A stretch of DNA of 58,977 nt from Arcobacteraceae bacterium (GCA_029935705.1 JAOZJU010000002.1:1-58977), one strand, 5' to 3'. Shown: positions 1 to 9,833, counted from the stretch's first letter. A program made the numbers and translations. Notes: a model not told the origin generated them from the letters alone.

Positions 1-315
1 TTTTAGGTTTACATTTTGGAGTCACTTATCTTATCGCTCGTGGTTCTTTTTCAAAATCAAAAGCCTTTAAAAAATTCACAAACTCGCAAGGTTAAAACGA
101 GTTGGCTCTAAATATAACTTTCGTTCAGACAGTTTGATTTTTAGACGAAATTTATCTAAAATATCTTTTTCCTACAATAGCAAAGCAAACCTTATATGAT
201 ACGATATCACTCTCTTTGAAAAGCCTCACAATAAGACAAAAACAATATGTCACTTTAAGCAGTAGTTAAAAATCAAAAGATTCTCTTGAAAGCTATTTGA
301 ATATGCCTTTAGTTT
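1..315. other. Unassigned edge region, possible decayed coding sequence
   Basis: I recognise no gene here. On the plus strand a reading frame already open at base 3 runs about 30 codons and stops at 93-95, so it could be the C-terminus of a gene that starts before the window. On the minus strand, overlapping it, a protein-like stretch ends at about 69 (reading ...EPTRFNLASL) and is broken upstream by stops in two frames. That pattern could be a decayed gene. Only one of the two can be real, and both may be chance. Confidence 0.25.
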
Positions 316-1704
316 CTACAATCCCATTTTAAAAGGGTTTAGTATATTGTTAGGATCAAAAGCTTTTTTCACCGCACGAAAAAGCTCCATCTCCTCTTGG
401 CTAAAAGCTATACCCATATATGGAGCTTTTGATAGGCCAATACCATGCTCGCCACTTAAAGTGCCTTGCATATCTACAACAAGTTGAAATATCTCCTCAA
501 TTGCTTTGTGTCCATTTGAAACTTGTATCTTGTCATTTTTGTCTGGCACCATCAAATTTACATGTATATTTCCATCTCCACTATGTCCAAAACAAGGCAC
601 TTTAAAATTGTATTTTTCACCAATTTTATATATAGCTTCCAATGCTTCAGGCAGACAACTTCTTGGCACTGATATATCTTCATTTAGCTTTAACTCTCCA
701 TATACCATAACACTAGGCGAAGCATCTCGTCTTGCTTGCCAGAGGTTGTTTGATTGTTCTTCATCTTTTGCTACTACAAAATCCAAAGATCCATTTTCCT
801 TAAAAGAGTTTTTTAATATCTCTAACTCCATATCCATCTCATCTTCACTCTTGCCATCTACATCGCCTATAAGCACCGCTCCTGCTTTACTACTTAATAA
901 ACTTTTGTATCCTTTTTCTCTTAAAGCTTGTATGACTAAACTATCCAAAAACTCCATAGCCACAGGCGAAGCACCACTGCTTAGTGACTTAAATACAGCA
1001 TTCATAGCTTTTGAAACATCTGGAAACACTCCCATATATGTTTTTTTCATTTTTGGCTTTGGTATTAGTTTTAAGATTATTTTAGTAATAACCGCCAAAG
1101 TGCCTTCACTGCCTACAAGAACTCCAGCGATATTGTATCCTGCTACATCTTTTATGGTTTTTTTGCCAGCTCTTATTAGTTTGCCATTTGGCAATACTGC
1201 TTCAACTGCCATCACATAATCTTTGGTGATACCATATTTAGCAGCTCTCATACCTCCTGCATTTTCAGCGACATTGCCACCTATTGTAGAGTAGTTCTCA
1301 CTCGCAGGGTCAGGTGGATAAAACAGTCCCACCTCTTCTACTTTTTGTTGTAGTTGCATATTTATAAGACCCGGTTGCACTATTGCTATCATATTGTTTT
1401 TATCTATTTCAAGAAGTTTGTTCATATGTTTTTCAAAACTTATCAACACTCCACCACTACTTGGCAAAGCACCACCAGTAAATCCACTACCAGCTCCCCT
1501 TGGGACTACAATTATTCTTTTTTCGTTGCAATATCTTAAAATATCTTGAACATCTTTTTCATCTCGTGGAAATATCACAGCATCTGGTTCAAACCTTTCT
1601 CTAGTAGCATCATAACAATATGCTATAAGATGAGCTTTGTCTGTTTTTATGTTTTCTTTTGTTACTATATCTTGCAGTTTTTTTATATCTTTTTTATCTA
1701 ACAT
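316..1704 (-). CDS. glcD: FAD-linked oxidase, GlcD-like (glycolate or D-lactate dehydrogenase subunit)
   Basis: 462 residues, the usual length of the GlcD family. The N-terminal PCMH-type FAD-binding domain (about 35-215) contains VVPRGAGSGFTGGALP and ENYSTIGGNVAENAGG, the flavin-pyrophosphate loops. The C-terminal FAD-oxidase domain carries HSGDGNIH and ends in SGEHGIG and NPNNILNPFK-type signatures. Such enzymes oxidise a 2-hydroxy acid and pass electrons to quinone or a partner Fe-S subunit. No glcE or glcF partner is in the window, so the substrate is open. The start overlaps the end of the upstream gene by 11 bases and the gene is the last of a pnp-pgbA-glcD series, the same neighbour pair known from Helicobacter. 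Confidence 0.88.
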   Translation of the reverse strand: MLDKKDIKKLQDIVTKENIKTDKAHLIAYCYDATRERFEPDAVIFPRDEKDVQDILRYCNEKRIIVVPRGAGSGFTGGALPSSGGVLISFEKHMNKLLEIDKNNMIAIVQPGLINMQLQQKVEEVGLFYPPDPASENYSTIGGNVAENAGGMRAAKYGITKDYVMAVEAVLPNGKLIRAGKKTIKDVAGYNIAGVLVGSEGTLAVITKIILKLIPKPKMKKTYMGVFPDVSKAMNAVFKSLSSGASPVAMEFLDSLVIQALREKGYKSLLSSKAGAVLIGDVDGKSEDEMDMELEILKNSFKENGSLDFVVAKDEEQSNNLWQARRDASPSVMVYGELKLNEDISVPRSCLPEALEAIYKIGEKYNFKVPCFGHSGDGNIHVNLMVPDKNDKIQVSNGHKAIEEIFQLVVDMQGTLSGEHGIGLSKAPYMGIAFSQEEMELFRAVKKAFDPNNILNPFKMGL

Positions 1705-2419
1705 TTGAGATTCCTAATAGTTTTGTATAATACTCATCATATTTGCCTATACCACTTTGACCAAACAGTTTAAGTGGATTTTTCTCTATATTTTCTACCA
1801 AAGAGTAAAAAGGTTTTTGTTTCTCTTTTGCATCTATAGCTATCTTTATTTGTTTAATAGTTTTGAAACTTTTTGTATCAACTATATAAAGCCTATCTTT
1901 TATATAAACAAACAACAAACCAATAAAATTGAAACGACAAAAATCCTGAAAATCTTTTTTTGTAGGAGTTGGGTTGTTATTTGCTTTTAAAATTGAGGCA
2001 AAAATATCACTCGATAAAAAAACTTGTTTTTTAAATTTTGCTTTAATTGTATTGTAAGTTTTTAAATTCGGAGCTATGATAAGAACATTTTTATATAGAT
2101 GATTTAGTATAAATTTATCTTGATTTTGTGGTTTTAAATTGGTTGTGGCATATGTATATTGTTTGCTATCTTTTAGTTTGATAAACTCTATTTTAGAACT
2201 ATTGTTGTTTGAAGCAATCACTTTTGCATCACACAATATAATGCTATTGTTGTTTTTATATTTGTGGACTATTATGCCAGTTTGACCTATACTTAAGTTG
2301 CCTTGATCTATAGTAGCTGTTTTATTTGTAGTGCTGATTATATCAACTGTTTTGGTTTCAAATATAGCAAACAGACTATTATAAAACAAGAGTAAAACAA
2401 ATAAAAATTTTATCATCAT
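1694..2419 (-). CDS. PgbA_N-family exported protein (plasminogen-binding-like)
   Basis: 241 residues with an N-terminal signal-like segment (FLFVLLLFYNSLFA), so probably exported. The body resembles the N-terminal domain of Helicobacter PgbA, which sits next to glcD in that genus. This supports the family call, but plasminogen binding is unlikely to be the native role in a free-living relative. It lacks the long charged C-terminal tail of PgbA. The start overlaps the pnp stop by four bases, so it is probably translationally coupled. The true function is unknown. Confidence 0.6.
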   Translation of the reverse strand: MMIKFLFVLLLFYNSLFAIFETKTVDIISTTNKTATIDQGNLSIGQTGIIVHKYKNNNSIILCDAKVIASNNNSSKIEFIKLKDSKQYTYATTNLKPQNQDKFILNHLYKNVLIIAPNLKTYNTIKAKFKKQVFLSSDIFASILKANNNPTPTKKDFQDFCRFNFIGLLFVYIKDRLYIVDTKSFKTIKQIKIAIDAKEKQKPFYSLVENIEKNPLKLFGQSGIGKYDEYYTKLLGISNVR

Positions 2420-4584
2420 ATACCTTTTTTGCTTAATTCTATTCTATCTTTGGATGTTTTTATTGGCAATACATCTACTATATCGCCTACTTTTATAGCA
2501 TCGTGGATATTGTTGATACGATGTGAAGCTATTTTTGATATATGCAACAACCCTTCACCACCTTTTGGCAAGGAGATAAATGCACCAAAATCAACCACTC
2601 GTTCAACTTTGCCACTATAAACTTCACCTATGTTGTAAGTTGTTTCAAAGTTTATATTTGGCCTTCTGTCGCTATTGTTGCTTATAGATACGATATGGTC
2701 TTTTGCTTTATCTAGTTTGTTTTGATCATCACCTTTTAGTTTGACTAGACCACTTTCTCTATCTATATCTATAGATATATCAAACTCTTCTATAATCTTT
2801 TTGATAGTTGCCCCTGCTTTTCCTATGACTACCATAATTTTAGATGGATCTATTTTAAACTGTTCAAAAAGTGGCAAAGCTTCGCTTGGGACTATATCTT
2901 TGGTTGATTTTTCCATAATATCTAGTATGGTTAATTTTGCTTTTGAAGCTTGATATATAGCAGTTTTTAGGTGTTCTATCTTGATACCACCTAACTTTAT
3001 ATCCATCTGCATAGCTGTTATGCCATCTTTTGTGCCTGCTATTTTAAAGTCAATATCTCCATCATGATCTTCAAGTCCAGTTATATCTGTGAGGATTTTG
3101 ACCTGATCATCTTGTACAACTGCACCCATGGCAACACCTGCTACAAGTGAAGATATAGGCATACCAGCTAATTTAAGACAGATAGAGCTAGCACACACAG
3201 TTGCCATAGATGAGCTTCCATTTGATTCGAGTATCTCTGATACCAATCTTATTGTGCCGTTGTGTTCTTTGTCAAGTGTCGGATATAGTGCTTTTTTTGC
3301 TAAGTTGCCATGTCCTAACTCTCGTCGGCTTACTCCCATGATTGGTTTAGCTTCACCTACACAAAATCCAGCAAAATTATAATGCAACATAAAATTTTCT
3401 ATCTTAGTTGTTTTGTTTGCCAACATCTCATACATCTGCCCATCTTTATTTTCACCAAGAGTAATTGTAGACAAACTTTGTGTTTGTCCTCTTGTAAAAA
3501 GACAACTCCCATGAACAGATGGCAAGATATTTGTCTCTATTGATATAGGTCTTATGTCGGTTAAGCCTCTACCGTCTGCTCTTATGTTCTCGTTTATTAT
3601 CATATCTCTTACAATATCTCTTTTTATATGTATCACCATACTTCTTATCATTTCAACTTCTATTGCATCTTGTTGAATTTTATCATCTGTTAGAACTTCA
3701 TCTATTATATGATTTAGCTTATTTGACCTCTCGTTTTTTGATAGATACGATACTGCTTCTTTGATCTTATCGTGGTATTTTTCTTTGATATATATAAGTA
3801 AATCTTTATCTAACTTCTCTTCTATTAGCTTAACTTCTCTTACATCTTTAGCTACAGTTTGCCAAGCATCTTTGTATATTTTTGATTTTGTTTCTATGCC
3901 ATCTATACCAAACTTTATAACCTCTATCAAACTATCATCATCTATCTCGTTTGTATTGTGAATCTTGACAAAATTTTCTATATCTGCTTCTATAAAATCA
4001 ACAGATGAGTTGGACATCATCTCTATCATAAGTAGTTCATCATCTACACCAGATAAAAACAGATCAATAGTGGAGGTTTTTAATTGACTATTAGTAGGGT
4101 TTAAAACTAATTTGTCGTTTATTTTGCCAACTCTTATAGCACAAACTGCTTTGTTTATAGGGATATCAGATTGAAATAGTGAAGCACTCGCACAATTTAC
4201 TGCCATAGTTTGCAAGTCAACTTCATCGTCTACACTAAGCACCATCACTGTAATAGTAGTAGGGTGGCTGTATCCATCTGGAAATAGTGGTCTTAAACTT
4301 CTATCAATCACTCTTGATGTCAAGGTCTCAAAATCACTAGGTTTGCCCTCTCTTTTGAGATATCCTCCATTGATTTTGGCATTTGCATATGTTTTTTCAA
4401 TATACTGCACCGTAAGTGGTGTCCATCTTTCATTTTGACTATTGTCAAGTTCGCTTACAACCGCTCCTAACATCACACAGTTTTTTAAACTAAATAGCAC
4501 TGAACCGTTTGTTTGTTTTGCTACTTTGTCAAACTTAAATATCTCTTGTGAGTCGTCAAACTTCAAATTACATGTTTTTGGCAT
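2416..4584 (-). CDS. pnp: Polyribonucleotide nucleotidyltransferase
   Basis: 722 residues, full length for PNPase. Two RNase PH-like domains are visible: the first begins near residue 10 and the second near 335 with ENIRADGRGLTDIRPI and later GDIDFKIAGTKDGITAMQMD. A KH domain (VVIGKAGATIKKI, about 580) and a C-terminal S1 domain (GEVYSGKVERVVDFGAFISL, about 650) follow. It degrades RNA 3' to 5' with phosphate. The gene leads a three-gene minus-strand series. The upstream gap (4585-4678) is AT-rich and holds TATTAT/TATAAA-like promoter boxes but no clear single -10. Confidence 0.97.
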   Translation of the reverse strand: MPKTCNLKFDDSQEIFKFDKVAKQTNGSVLFSLKNCVMLGAVVSELDNSQNERWTPLTVQYIEKTYANAKINGGYLKREGKPSDFETLTSRVIDRSLRPLFPDGYSHPTTITVMVLSVDDEVDLQTMAVNCASASLFQSDIPINKAVCAIRVGKINDKLVLNPTNSQLKTSTIDLFLSGVDDELLMIEMMSNSSVDFIEADIENFVKIHNTNEIDDDSLIEVIKFGIDGIETKSKIYKDAWQTVAKDVREVKLIEEKLDKDLLIYIKEKYHDKIKEAVSYLSKNERSNKLNHIIDEVLTDDKIQQDAIEVEMIRSMVIHIKRDIVRDMIINENIRADGRGLTDIRPISIETNILPSVHGSCLFTRGQTQSLSTITLGENKDGQMYEMLANKTTKIENFMLHYNFAGFCVGEAKPIMGVSRRELGHGNLAKKALYPTLDKEHNGTIRLVSEILESNGSSSMATVCASSICLKLAGMPISSLVAGVAMGAVVQDDQVKILTDITGLEDHDGDIDFKIAGTKDGITAMQMDIKLGGIKIEHLKTAIYQASKAKLTILDIMEKSTKDIVPSEALPLFEQFKIDPSKIMVVIGKAGATIKKIIEEFDISIDIDRESGLVKLKGDDQNKLDKAKDHIVSISNNSDRRPNINFETTYNIGEVYSGKVERVVDFGAFISLPKGGEGLLHISKIASHRINNIHDAIKVGDIVDVLPIKTSKDRIELSKKGI

Positions 4585-4678
4585 ATAGAACCTTTTTATA
4601 ATACTATCATAATATTCTTAAAAATAGTTATAAAATCGACACAAGAGAGCTTTATCGATAGTTTTTATAAAGAGTCTT

Positions 4679-5017
4679 TTAAAGTTCAACTCTCATAAGA
4701 TACATATCTTGACCATCTATTGGTTTCACTTTTTCGCTTTTGCACAAAGGACAAATATATTCAAACTTTTTAATTTCACTCTCTTTTTGACAGTTTTGGC
4801 ATAGCACTTTGATATTTTGAATATCTATTTTTAAAGCTGCATCACTACACATAGTATCTGCTTTGAAAGTATCAAAAGCAGTTTGTAAAAGTTGTGGCTC
4901 CACACCAGAAGCCACCCCTACTTTGATAGTGATTTTTGATACTTTGTTTTTTTTGTTTGAGATAGCTATCTCTTCACAACTATCAAGTAACGATTGGACT
5001 ATACTGTATTCGTGCAA
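4679..5017 (-). CDS. hypA: Hydrogenase nickel incorporation protein HypA
   Basis: 112 residues. It starts MHEYS, and His2 is the nickel ligand in this family. A zinc ribbon is formed by C73-x2-C76 and C89-x2-C92. HypA delivers nickel to NiFe hydrogenase together with HypB, and in Helicobacter also to urease. No other hyp or hydrogenase gene is in the window. The gene starts three bases after the ccoG stop, so the two are likely cotranscribed. Confidence 0.95.
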   Translation of the reverse strand: MHEYSIVQSLLDSCEEIAISNKKNKVSKITIKVGVASGVEPQLLQTAFDTFKADTMCSDAALKIDIQNIKVLCQNCQKESEIKKFEYICPLCKSEKVKPIDGQDMYLMRVEL

Positions 5018-5020
5018 AAT

Positions 5021-6424
5021 TTACTCTTGTGTTGTTTTATCTTTTTTTTGTGGTTTAAACAACTCGCCATCAATTTTAACTTTATCTGCTCTAGGATAGA
5101 CAAATACAGCTTTTCTGTATACTACTACTTTTGGATCTTCTGTTGCATATGCTTTTAGCTCTATAGTTATAGGGGTGCTATTGTTGTTGTTGTCGCTTAG
5201 CTTTGTTTTGGTCGATAGTCTTATAACTTTTTTGCTAAGTTTGCCAGCACTTAATTTAAATGGTGAAAATCGTTCTATAGTTACAACATCTTTATAATCT
5301 CCTATAACTTCAAGATTGTATGTGAGTTTTTGTTTTTGAGTATTTTGAAATAGTAGTACAAAATTGTTTATTACTCTTTTGCCATCATCTTTTATTTTGT
5401 ATGTTTGTGTAGTTTTGTTGATATTTAAAAGCATATACTCTTTTGTGCCACCCATAACAAACAGCATACCAACAATCAAGCCTAGTGCTATAAGATACAT
5501 TATAGTTTTTTTTCTAAAAAGTTTAACTTTTGTTCCAGTATCTATATGACTACTGCTACTCCATTGCACTAAACTCTCTTTGCCAAGTTTGCCCATAACA
5601 ACAGTACAGGCATCTACACACTCAAGGCAGTTTATACACTCAAGTTGCATACCTTGTCGTATATCTATACCAGTAGGACATACAGTAACACAGCTTTGAC
5701 AAGTGGTGCACTCTTGTGATTGTTCTAAATCTTTTATATCAAATACAACCTTTTTGCCATCTTTATATATATCTCCACCTCTATGATTGTGATATATTGC
5801 TTGAAAGGTATCATCATCATACAATACAGACTGAACTCTTGAGTATGGACAGATATATATACAAAAATCCTCTTTAAGCCACACAACATCATATACTAAA
5901 AATAAAGCTATAGCTACTATAAATCCTAACAATACAGTATGCTCCATAGGATTGCTCATATAAGCAAAAAAGTCAGCTGGTGGCACAAAATACCACATAA
6001 AATCAGAAGCCGCCAACAAAGACAAACCACTCCACAACACTATAGCAACTGCTCGTTTTATGGCATTTTTTGGTTCTTTCCAGTTTGGTTCTTTTTGTTT
6101 GTTTTTTATTCGTCTAAGACCCAACAGTTTTGTCTCTATTAGGTCTCTGTATAGCACTCTAAATATAGTTTGAGGACAAGCCCAGCCACACCAAGCTCGA
6201 CCACCTATAGCTGTCATAGCAAATATACCTATAAAAAGTATCATCAATAAAAACGGCATCATATACAACTCTTGCATATCAAATGCCACCCCCATAAGAT
6301 GAAGCTGTTTTTTGTCAAATGACAACAAAAACAGTTGATTGCCACCTATTTGAACAAATGGCACTACAAGTGCTACAACGGTTGCTACTATATATGCCCA
6401 ATATCTTTTTATTCTAAAATTCAT
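5021..6424 (-). CDS. ccoG: Cytochrome c oxidase accessory protein CcoG (FixG-like)
   Basis: 467 residues. The N-terminal part has several membrane helices and the family motif GGRAWCGWACPQTIF. A twin 4Fe-4S ferredoxin domain follows in the middle (CTTCQSCVTVC, then CINCLECVDAC). After another helix comes an Ig-like C-terminal domain. CcoG takes part in copper handling during assembly of cbb3-type oxidase. The oxidase genes are not in the window. A ribosome binding site (AAAAGGAG) precedes the start. Confidence 0.95.
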   Translation of the reverse strand: MNFRIKRYWAYIVATVVALVVPFVQIGGNQLFLLSFDKKQLHLMGVAFDMQELYMMPFLLMILFIGIFAMTAIGGRAWCGWACPQTIFRVLYRDLIETKLLGLRRIKNKQKEPNWKEPKNAIKRAVAIVLWSGLSLLAASDFMWYFVPPADFFAYMSNPMEHTVLLGFIVAIALFLVYDVVWLKEDFCIYICPYSRVQSVLYDDDTFQAIYHNHRGGDIYKDGKKVVFDIKDLEQSQECTTCQSCVTVCPTGIDIRQGMQLECINCLECVDACTVVMGKLGKESLVQWSSSSHIDTGTKVKLFRKKTIMYLIALGLIVGMLFVMGGTKEYMLLNINKTTQTYKIKDDGKRVINNFVLLFQNTQKQKLTYNLEVIGDYKDVVTIERFSPFKLSAGKLSKKVIRLSTKTKLSDNNNNSTPITIELKAYATEDPKVVVYRKAVFVYPRADKVKIDGELFKPQKKDKTTQE

Positions 6425-6481
6425 TTTTTCTCCTTTTAAGTAGAACTCTTGTGTTAGCTATTTTGTTGTTGCTTGATGGTT

Positions 6482-7042
6482 CTATTTTATATGTCCTATT
6501 GTCAAAAAAGATTTAATTGTGCATACAATTCTATCTTCTATATCTTTACCTTTTTTATCGTTAAAATCAGTTTGTATTTTATATATTGTTTTGTTGTTTA
6601 ACTTAAACTCAAACACTAAATATCCTGCATACTGCTTGCTTTTTTTTGTTTTTTTGCCAGGGTCATCTGGGTCATTTTCTCTTGTGTAATACGACACTAA
6701 GAGTTTTTTCTCTTTGTCTGTTTGGTTCTCTACATACTCATCTATTTGTTTTTTTGTTATCATCTGTATATCCTCTTTTGATATATTGTCAAACAAAGTA
6801 GACTTACTATAAGTTGATTTTTCAATCTCGCTTTTTATTATATAGTTGCCAGTTGTCAATAACTCTTGAGCCTCTATTGTCAAGTTTTTATCATAAACTT
6901 TTTCAAAAGTTGTGCTTTTGCTTTGACAGTCCAATCTTTTTGATTTTGGTGAAACTGTTTTGTTTGTTGTTTGATTAAACAACCATATTAAAACCAAACT
7001 AGCCAAAAAAACTATCAACATCACTTTTATATATCTCATCAT
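6482..7042 (-). CDS. Membrane-anchored periplasmic protein of unknown function
   Basis: 186 residues with one N-terminal membrane helix (VMLIVFLASLVLIWLF) and a charged, probably periplasmic domain rich in Lys, Asp and Thr. I do not recognise a family. The start overlaps the stop of the SLAC1-type channel gene by four bases (ATGATGA), so it is likely translationally coupled and may work with that channel. Confidence 0.7.
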   Translation of the reverse strand: MMRYIKVMLIVFLASLVLIWLFNQTTNKTVSPKSKRLDCQSKSTTFEKVYDKNLTIEAQELLTTGNYIIKSEIEKSTYSKSTLFDNISKEDIQMITKKQIDEYVENQTDKEKKLLVSYYTRENDPDDPGKKTKKSKQYAGYLVFEFKLNNKTIYKIQTDFNDKKGKDIEDRIVCTIKSFLTIGHIK

Positions 7043-7989
7043 CTCTCCTCAATACAGATATTTTTCTTAAATATATTTTTGATGGTATTGTACAAAACTA
7101 TAAAAAACATTATATTTAATAAACTTATTAAAAAGTTTGCCATATAGTATATAACATCAAAATCGGTAAGTTTATAAAACAACAAAGATGCAATAGTCAT
7201 AGATGCAAGCGGAAATATATAAGCCCACCAAGATAAAGCATACTTGATACCAATAAATTGTTTATACATAAAAATCACCAAAATAGTAAAAAATATACCT
7301 ATATCAAACAAAAATAAAGCTAGCATATCTATAGTTCCATAGAGCTTGACATAAGCTATAAAACCTATAGAAGGTGGAGCTATAAGGATAAACAAAGTAG
7401 GTAAAAACTTTTGAGCTAATTGATGGTGAAATATGATTCTGTTTAAAATAAAAGCAAAAAGTATAATCCAAAAAAATATACCAATAGAAAAATAAAACAT
7501 CAAAATATAGTTTGATACAACACCTACACCAGCAACTGGCACCAATACATTTCCAACTATTGGTATAAACCAAGCAGGATTTGTGTGTGTTATGTCTTGA
7601 TTTTTACCTATCCAAAATGATATTGTCCTAAGAGTTAAAAATAGATGCAAAACTGCCCCTATATAAAAAAACCAAGCAGAGACTACTGTGTTTATATCGT
7701 GATATATGATAGCAAACAGTAGCAATGAGATAGAAAATGTAGCAAAAAAATTGATACGAATTGGATGGTTGTATTCCCACAAAGCTTGTGAAGTATAAAA
7801 TATTGTTTTAGATATATAGATAAACGATATAATCAAAAAAAGCACTGAAGTTACGATAACTAAAAAAGATGATATGATATGAGGATAGTTTAATAACTCA
7901 TAAGCCTTTTGATATGTGATAGTCAAACCACTAAACCCCATGATAACAGTAAACATCATCACAGGAAAATTTTCCAATCTATTTTGCAT
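7039..7989 (-). CDS. SLAC1/TDT-family anion channel or transporter
   Basis: 316 residues with about ten membrane helices. It shows family-typical segments: NPAWFIPIVGN near the middle, then APPSIGFIAY, then YALSWWAYIFPLASMTIA. The family includes the tellurite/dicarboxylate transporter TehA and the plant SLAC1 anion channel, so an anion or small-acid substrate is likely but cannot be fixed. A TATAAT box lies only 14 bases upstream of the ATG, giving a predicted leader of a few bases. Confidence 0.82.
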   Translation of the reverse strand: MQNRLENFPVMMFTVIMGFSGLTITYQKAYELLNYPHIISSFLVIVTSVLFLIISFIYISKTIFYTSQALWEYNHPIRINFFATFSISLLLFAIIYHDINTVVSAWFFYIGAVLHLFLTLRTISFWIGKNQDITHTNPAWFIPIVGNVLVPVAGVGVVSNYILMFYFSIGIFFWIILFAFILNRIIFHHQLAQKFLPTLFILIAPPSIGFIAYVKLYGTIDMLALFLFDIGIFFTILVIFMYKQFIGIKYALSWWAYIFPLASMTIASLLFYKLTDFDVIYYMANFLISLLNIMFFIVLYNTIKNIFKKNICIEER

Positions 7990-8003
7990 TTTTAGCCTTT
8001 TTT

Positions 8004-8009
8004 ATTATA
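8004..8009 (-). promoter_or_regulatory. Predicted -10 box for the SLAC1-type gene
   Basis: TATAAT on the minus strand, followed by 14 bases (AAAAAAGGCTAAAA) and the ATG. The predicted transcript would start about eight bases before the start codon. No clear -35 element, which is usual for Campylobacterota vegetative promoters. Confidence 0.55.
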
Positions 8010-8034
8010 ATAGCATAATAAACTTAAAGTTATG

Positions 8035-8571
8035 TTAATTATCACTATATCTTATGATATTGTATACTTTTGATAGATCATACTCCCTATATCTTGCTGG
8101 TTTTCTTTTGTTTTCACCAGGATAACTTATCATAAGGGCTATTTTTTTATCAATATCTACCCATCTGACAAATATGGCACTATGTTGAACATTGTGATAA
8201 GAAAGGTTGATAAAATATAGCCAATCACCTGGTTGAAATTCAGAAACTAAAGCATATGGACCACGAGGTTTTGACTCAAAAACAGTGGTTTTTTTGCCTC
8301 CTGTTTTTAAAGATTTGTCAAACACATTATTTATATAATCCCAACATCCTCCACGATAAATTACTCTATCTTTTATCATCTTTGAAGCGATATTTAGCAC
8401 TTTGCTATTTTTGACTACTTTTGTTGTTGTTGTTATATCCTTGTTGATATTAACTTTTTTAGGTTTTGTTATTGGCTTGTCTATCTTGTGTGTATGGATA
8501 ATCTCTTGATCTTTTATCAAAGTGCAACCAACAAACAAAAACAGATAAAAAAACAAAAGCAAAAATTGCAT
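8035..8571 (-). CDS. Lipoprotein with NlpC/P60- or CHAP-like fold (tentative)
   Basis: 178 residues. The N-terminus has a lipoprotein signal with the lipobox FVGC, Cys16 being the lipidated residue. A linker rich in Lys, Thr and Val (about 30-58) precedes a compact domain with RGGCWDYINNVF (Cys76) and NVQHSAIFVRW (His130). The spacing Cys, then PGDWLYF, then His resembles papain-like NlpC/P60 or CHAP peptidases that act on peptidoglycan. This is a fold-level guess. It is the last gene of the proC-to-maeB series, five bases after maeB. Confidence 0.6.
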   Translation of the reverse strand: MQFLLLFFYLFLFVGCTLIKDQEIIHTHKIDKPITKPKKVNINKDITTTTKVVKNSKVLNIASKMIKDRVIYRGGCWDYINNVFDKSLKTGGKKTTVFESKPRGPYALVSEFQPGDWLYFINLSYHNVQHSAIFVRWVDIDKKIALMISYPGENKRKPARYREYDLSKVYNIIRYSDN

Positions 8572-8576
8572 AAACT

Positions 8577-9833
8577 CTACTTTATAGAATCCAAAAGTTC
8601 TTTTTTGTATTGTGCTATATCAAACCCATCTGTACCGCTAACTCCATCTTCAATAGCCGCTTGTGCAACTGCTGTAGATACCCATACTTTTACACTTTTA
8701 TTAAATGGTGTTGGTATAATATGATTTTTCCCATATTTAAGATCTGGGTTGTTGTATGCATCTTTGATATATTGTGGCACTGGTTGTTTTGCAAGAGCAG
8801 CTAAAGCTAATGCTGCTGATTTTTTCATATGTTCGGTAATCTTTTTAGCACGAACATCTATAGCACCTCTGAAGATAAAAGGAAAGCCCAACACATTGTT
8901 TACTTGATTTGGATAATCACTTCTACCTGTAGCTATGATAGCATCATCTCTGACCTCTTTTATCTCTTCTGGCATTATCTCTGGAGTTGGATTTGATAAA
9001 ACAAATATGATAGGGTCTTTTGCCATATCTTTTATCATATCTTTAGAAATACTTCTAGCTACACTTAAACCCAAAAGCATATCAGCACCTTTTATTGCTT
9101 GTGCTACTGTATTTGCATCTGTTTGGACGACAAACTCTTTTTTTAGTTCGTTTATATCCTCTCTTTTGTGATTTAATACACCTTTGCTATCACACATAAT
9201 TATATGTTTTACACCCATATCTTTATACATCCTAGCACAACTAATAGCAGCCGCTCCAGCACCAGATACTACTATTTTGATAGTTTCAAGTTTTCTGTTT
9301 GTTAATGAACAAGCATTTAGCAAAGCCGCTGTTGTTATGATAGCAGTGCCGTGTTGGTCATCATGCATCACTGGTATATCAACTTGTTTTTGTAGCTCTT
9401 GTTCTATCTTAAAACATTTTGGTGAGTTTATATCCTCAAGATTTATACCACCAAAACTAGGAGCGATCGCTTTACAGATTTTGATTATCTCATCTGGGTC
9501 ATGTTCATCTAACACTATATCTATACCATCAAGTCCTGCAAATTTTTTAAACAATACCACTTTGCCTTCCATCACTGGCTTTGAAGCAAGGGGGCCTATA
9601 TCGCCCAAACCAAGAACCGCTGTGCCATCAGATATCACTGCGACTGTGTTTGATTTGGCTGTGTATTTATATGCCAAGCTTTTATCTTCTGCTATTGCTT
9701 TACAAGGTACTGCTACACCAGGAGTATATGCCATAGACAAATCCTCTTGTGTTTCGCACTTTTTTGTAATCTTTGTTCCTATTTTGCCACCTATGTGATA
9801 ATCCAATGCTTGTTTGTCTGTTATTTTTTTCAT
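8577..9833 (-). CDS. maeB: Malic enzyme, short form (NADP-type MaeB-like without PTA domain)
   Basis: 418 residues. It shows the malic-enzyme N-terminal domain (SMAYTPGVAVPC, then SDGTAVLGLGDIGPLASKPVMEGK), the divalent metal region (FGGINLEDI and HDDQHGTA) and a Rossmann domain (VVSGAGAAAISCARMY). The phosphotransacetylase-like C-terminal domain of long MaeB is absent, as in many bacteria. It converts malate to pyruvate and CO2 with reduction of NAD(P). The cofactor cannot be settled by eye. The start overlaps pyrF by four bases. Confidence 0.93.
   Translation of the reverse strand: MKKITDKQALDYHIGGKIGTKITKKCETQEDLSMAYTPGVAVPCKAIAEDKSLAYKYTAKSNTVAVISDGTAVLGLGDIGPLASKPVMEGKVVLFKKFAGLDGIDIVLDEHDPDEIIKICKAIAPSFGGINLEDINSPKCFKIEQELQKQVDIPVMHDDQHGTAIITTAALLNACSLTNRKLETIKIVVSGAGAAAISCARMYKDMGVKHIIMCDSKGVLNHKREDINELKKEFVVQTDANTVAQAIKGADMLLGLSVARSISKDMIKDMAKDPIIFVLSNPTPEIMPEEIKEVRDDAIIATGRSDYPNQVNNVLGFPFIFRGAIDVRAKKITEHMKKSAALALAALAKQPVPQYIKDAYNNPDLKYGKNHIIPTPFNKSVKVWVSTAVAQAAIEDGVSGTDGFDIAQYKKELLDSIK

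Noticed and set aside
506-1219. 237-codon plus-strand frame opposite glcD
   Set aside because: It lies entirely within glcD, which has full domain signatures; the composition is that of a shadow frame.
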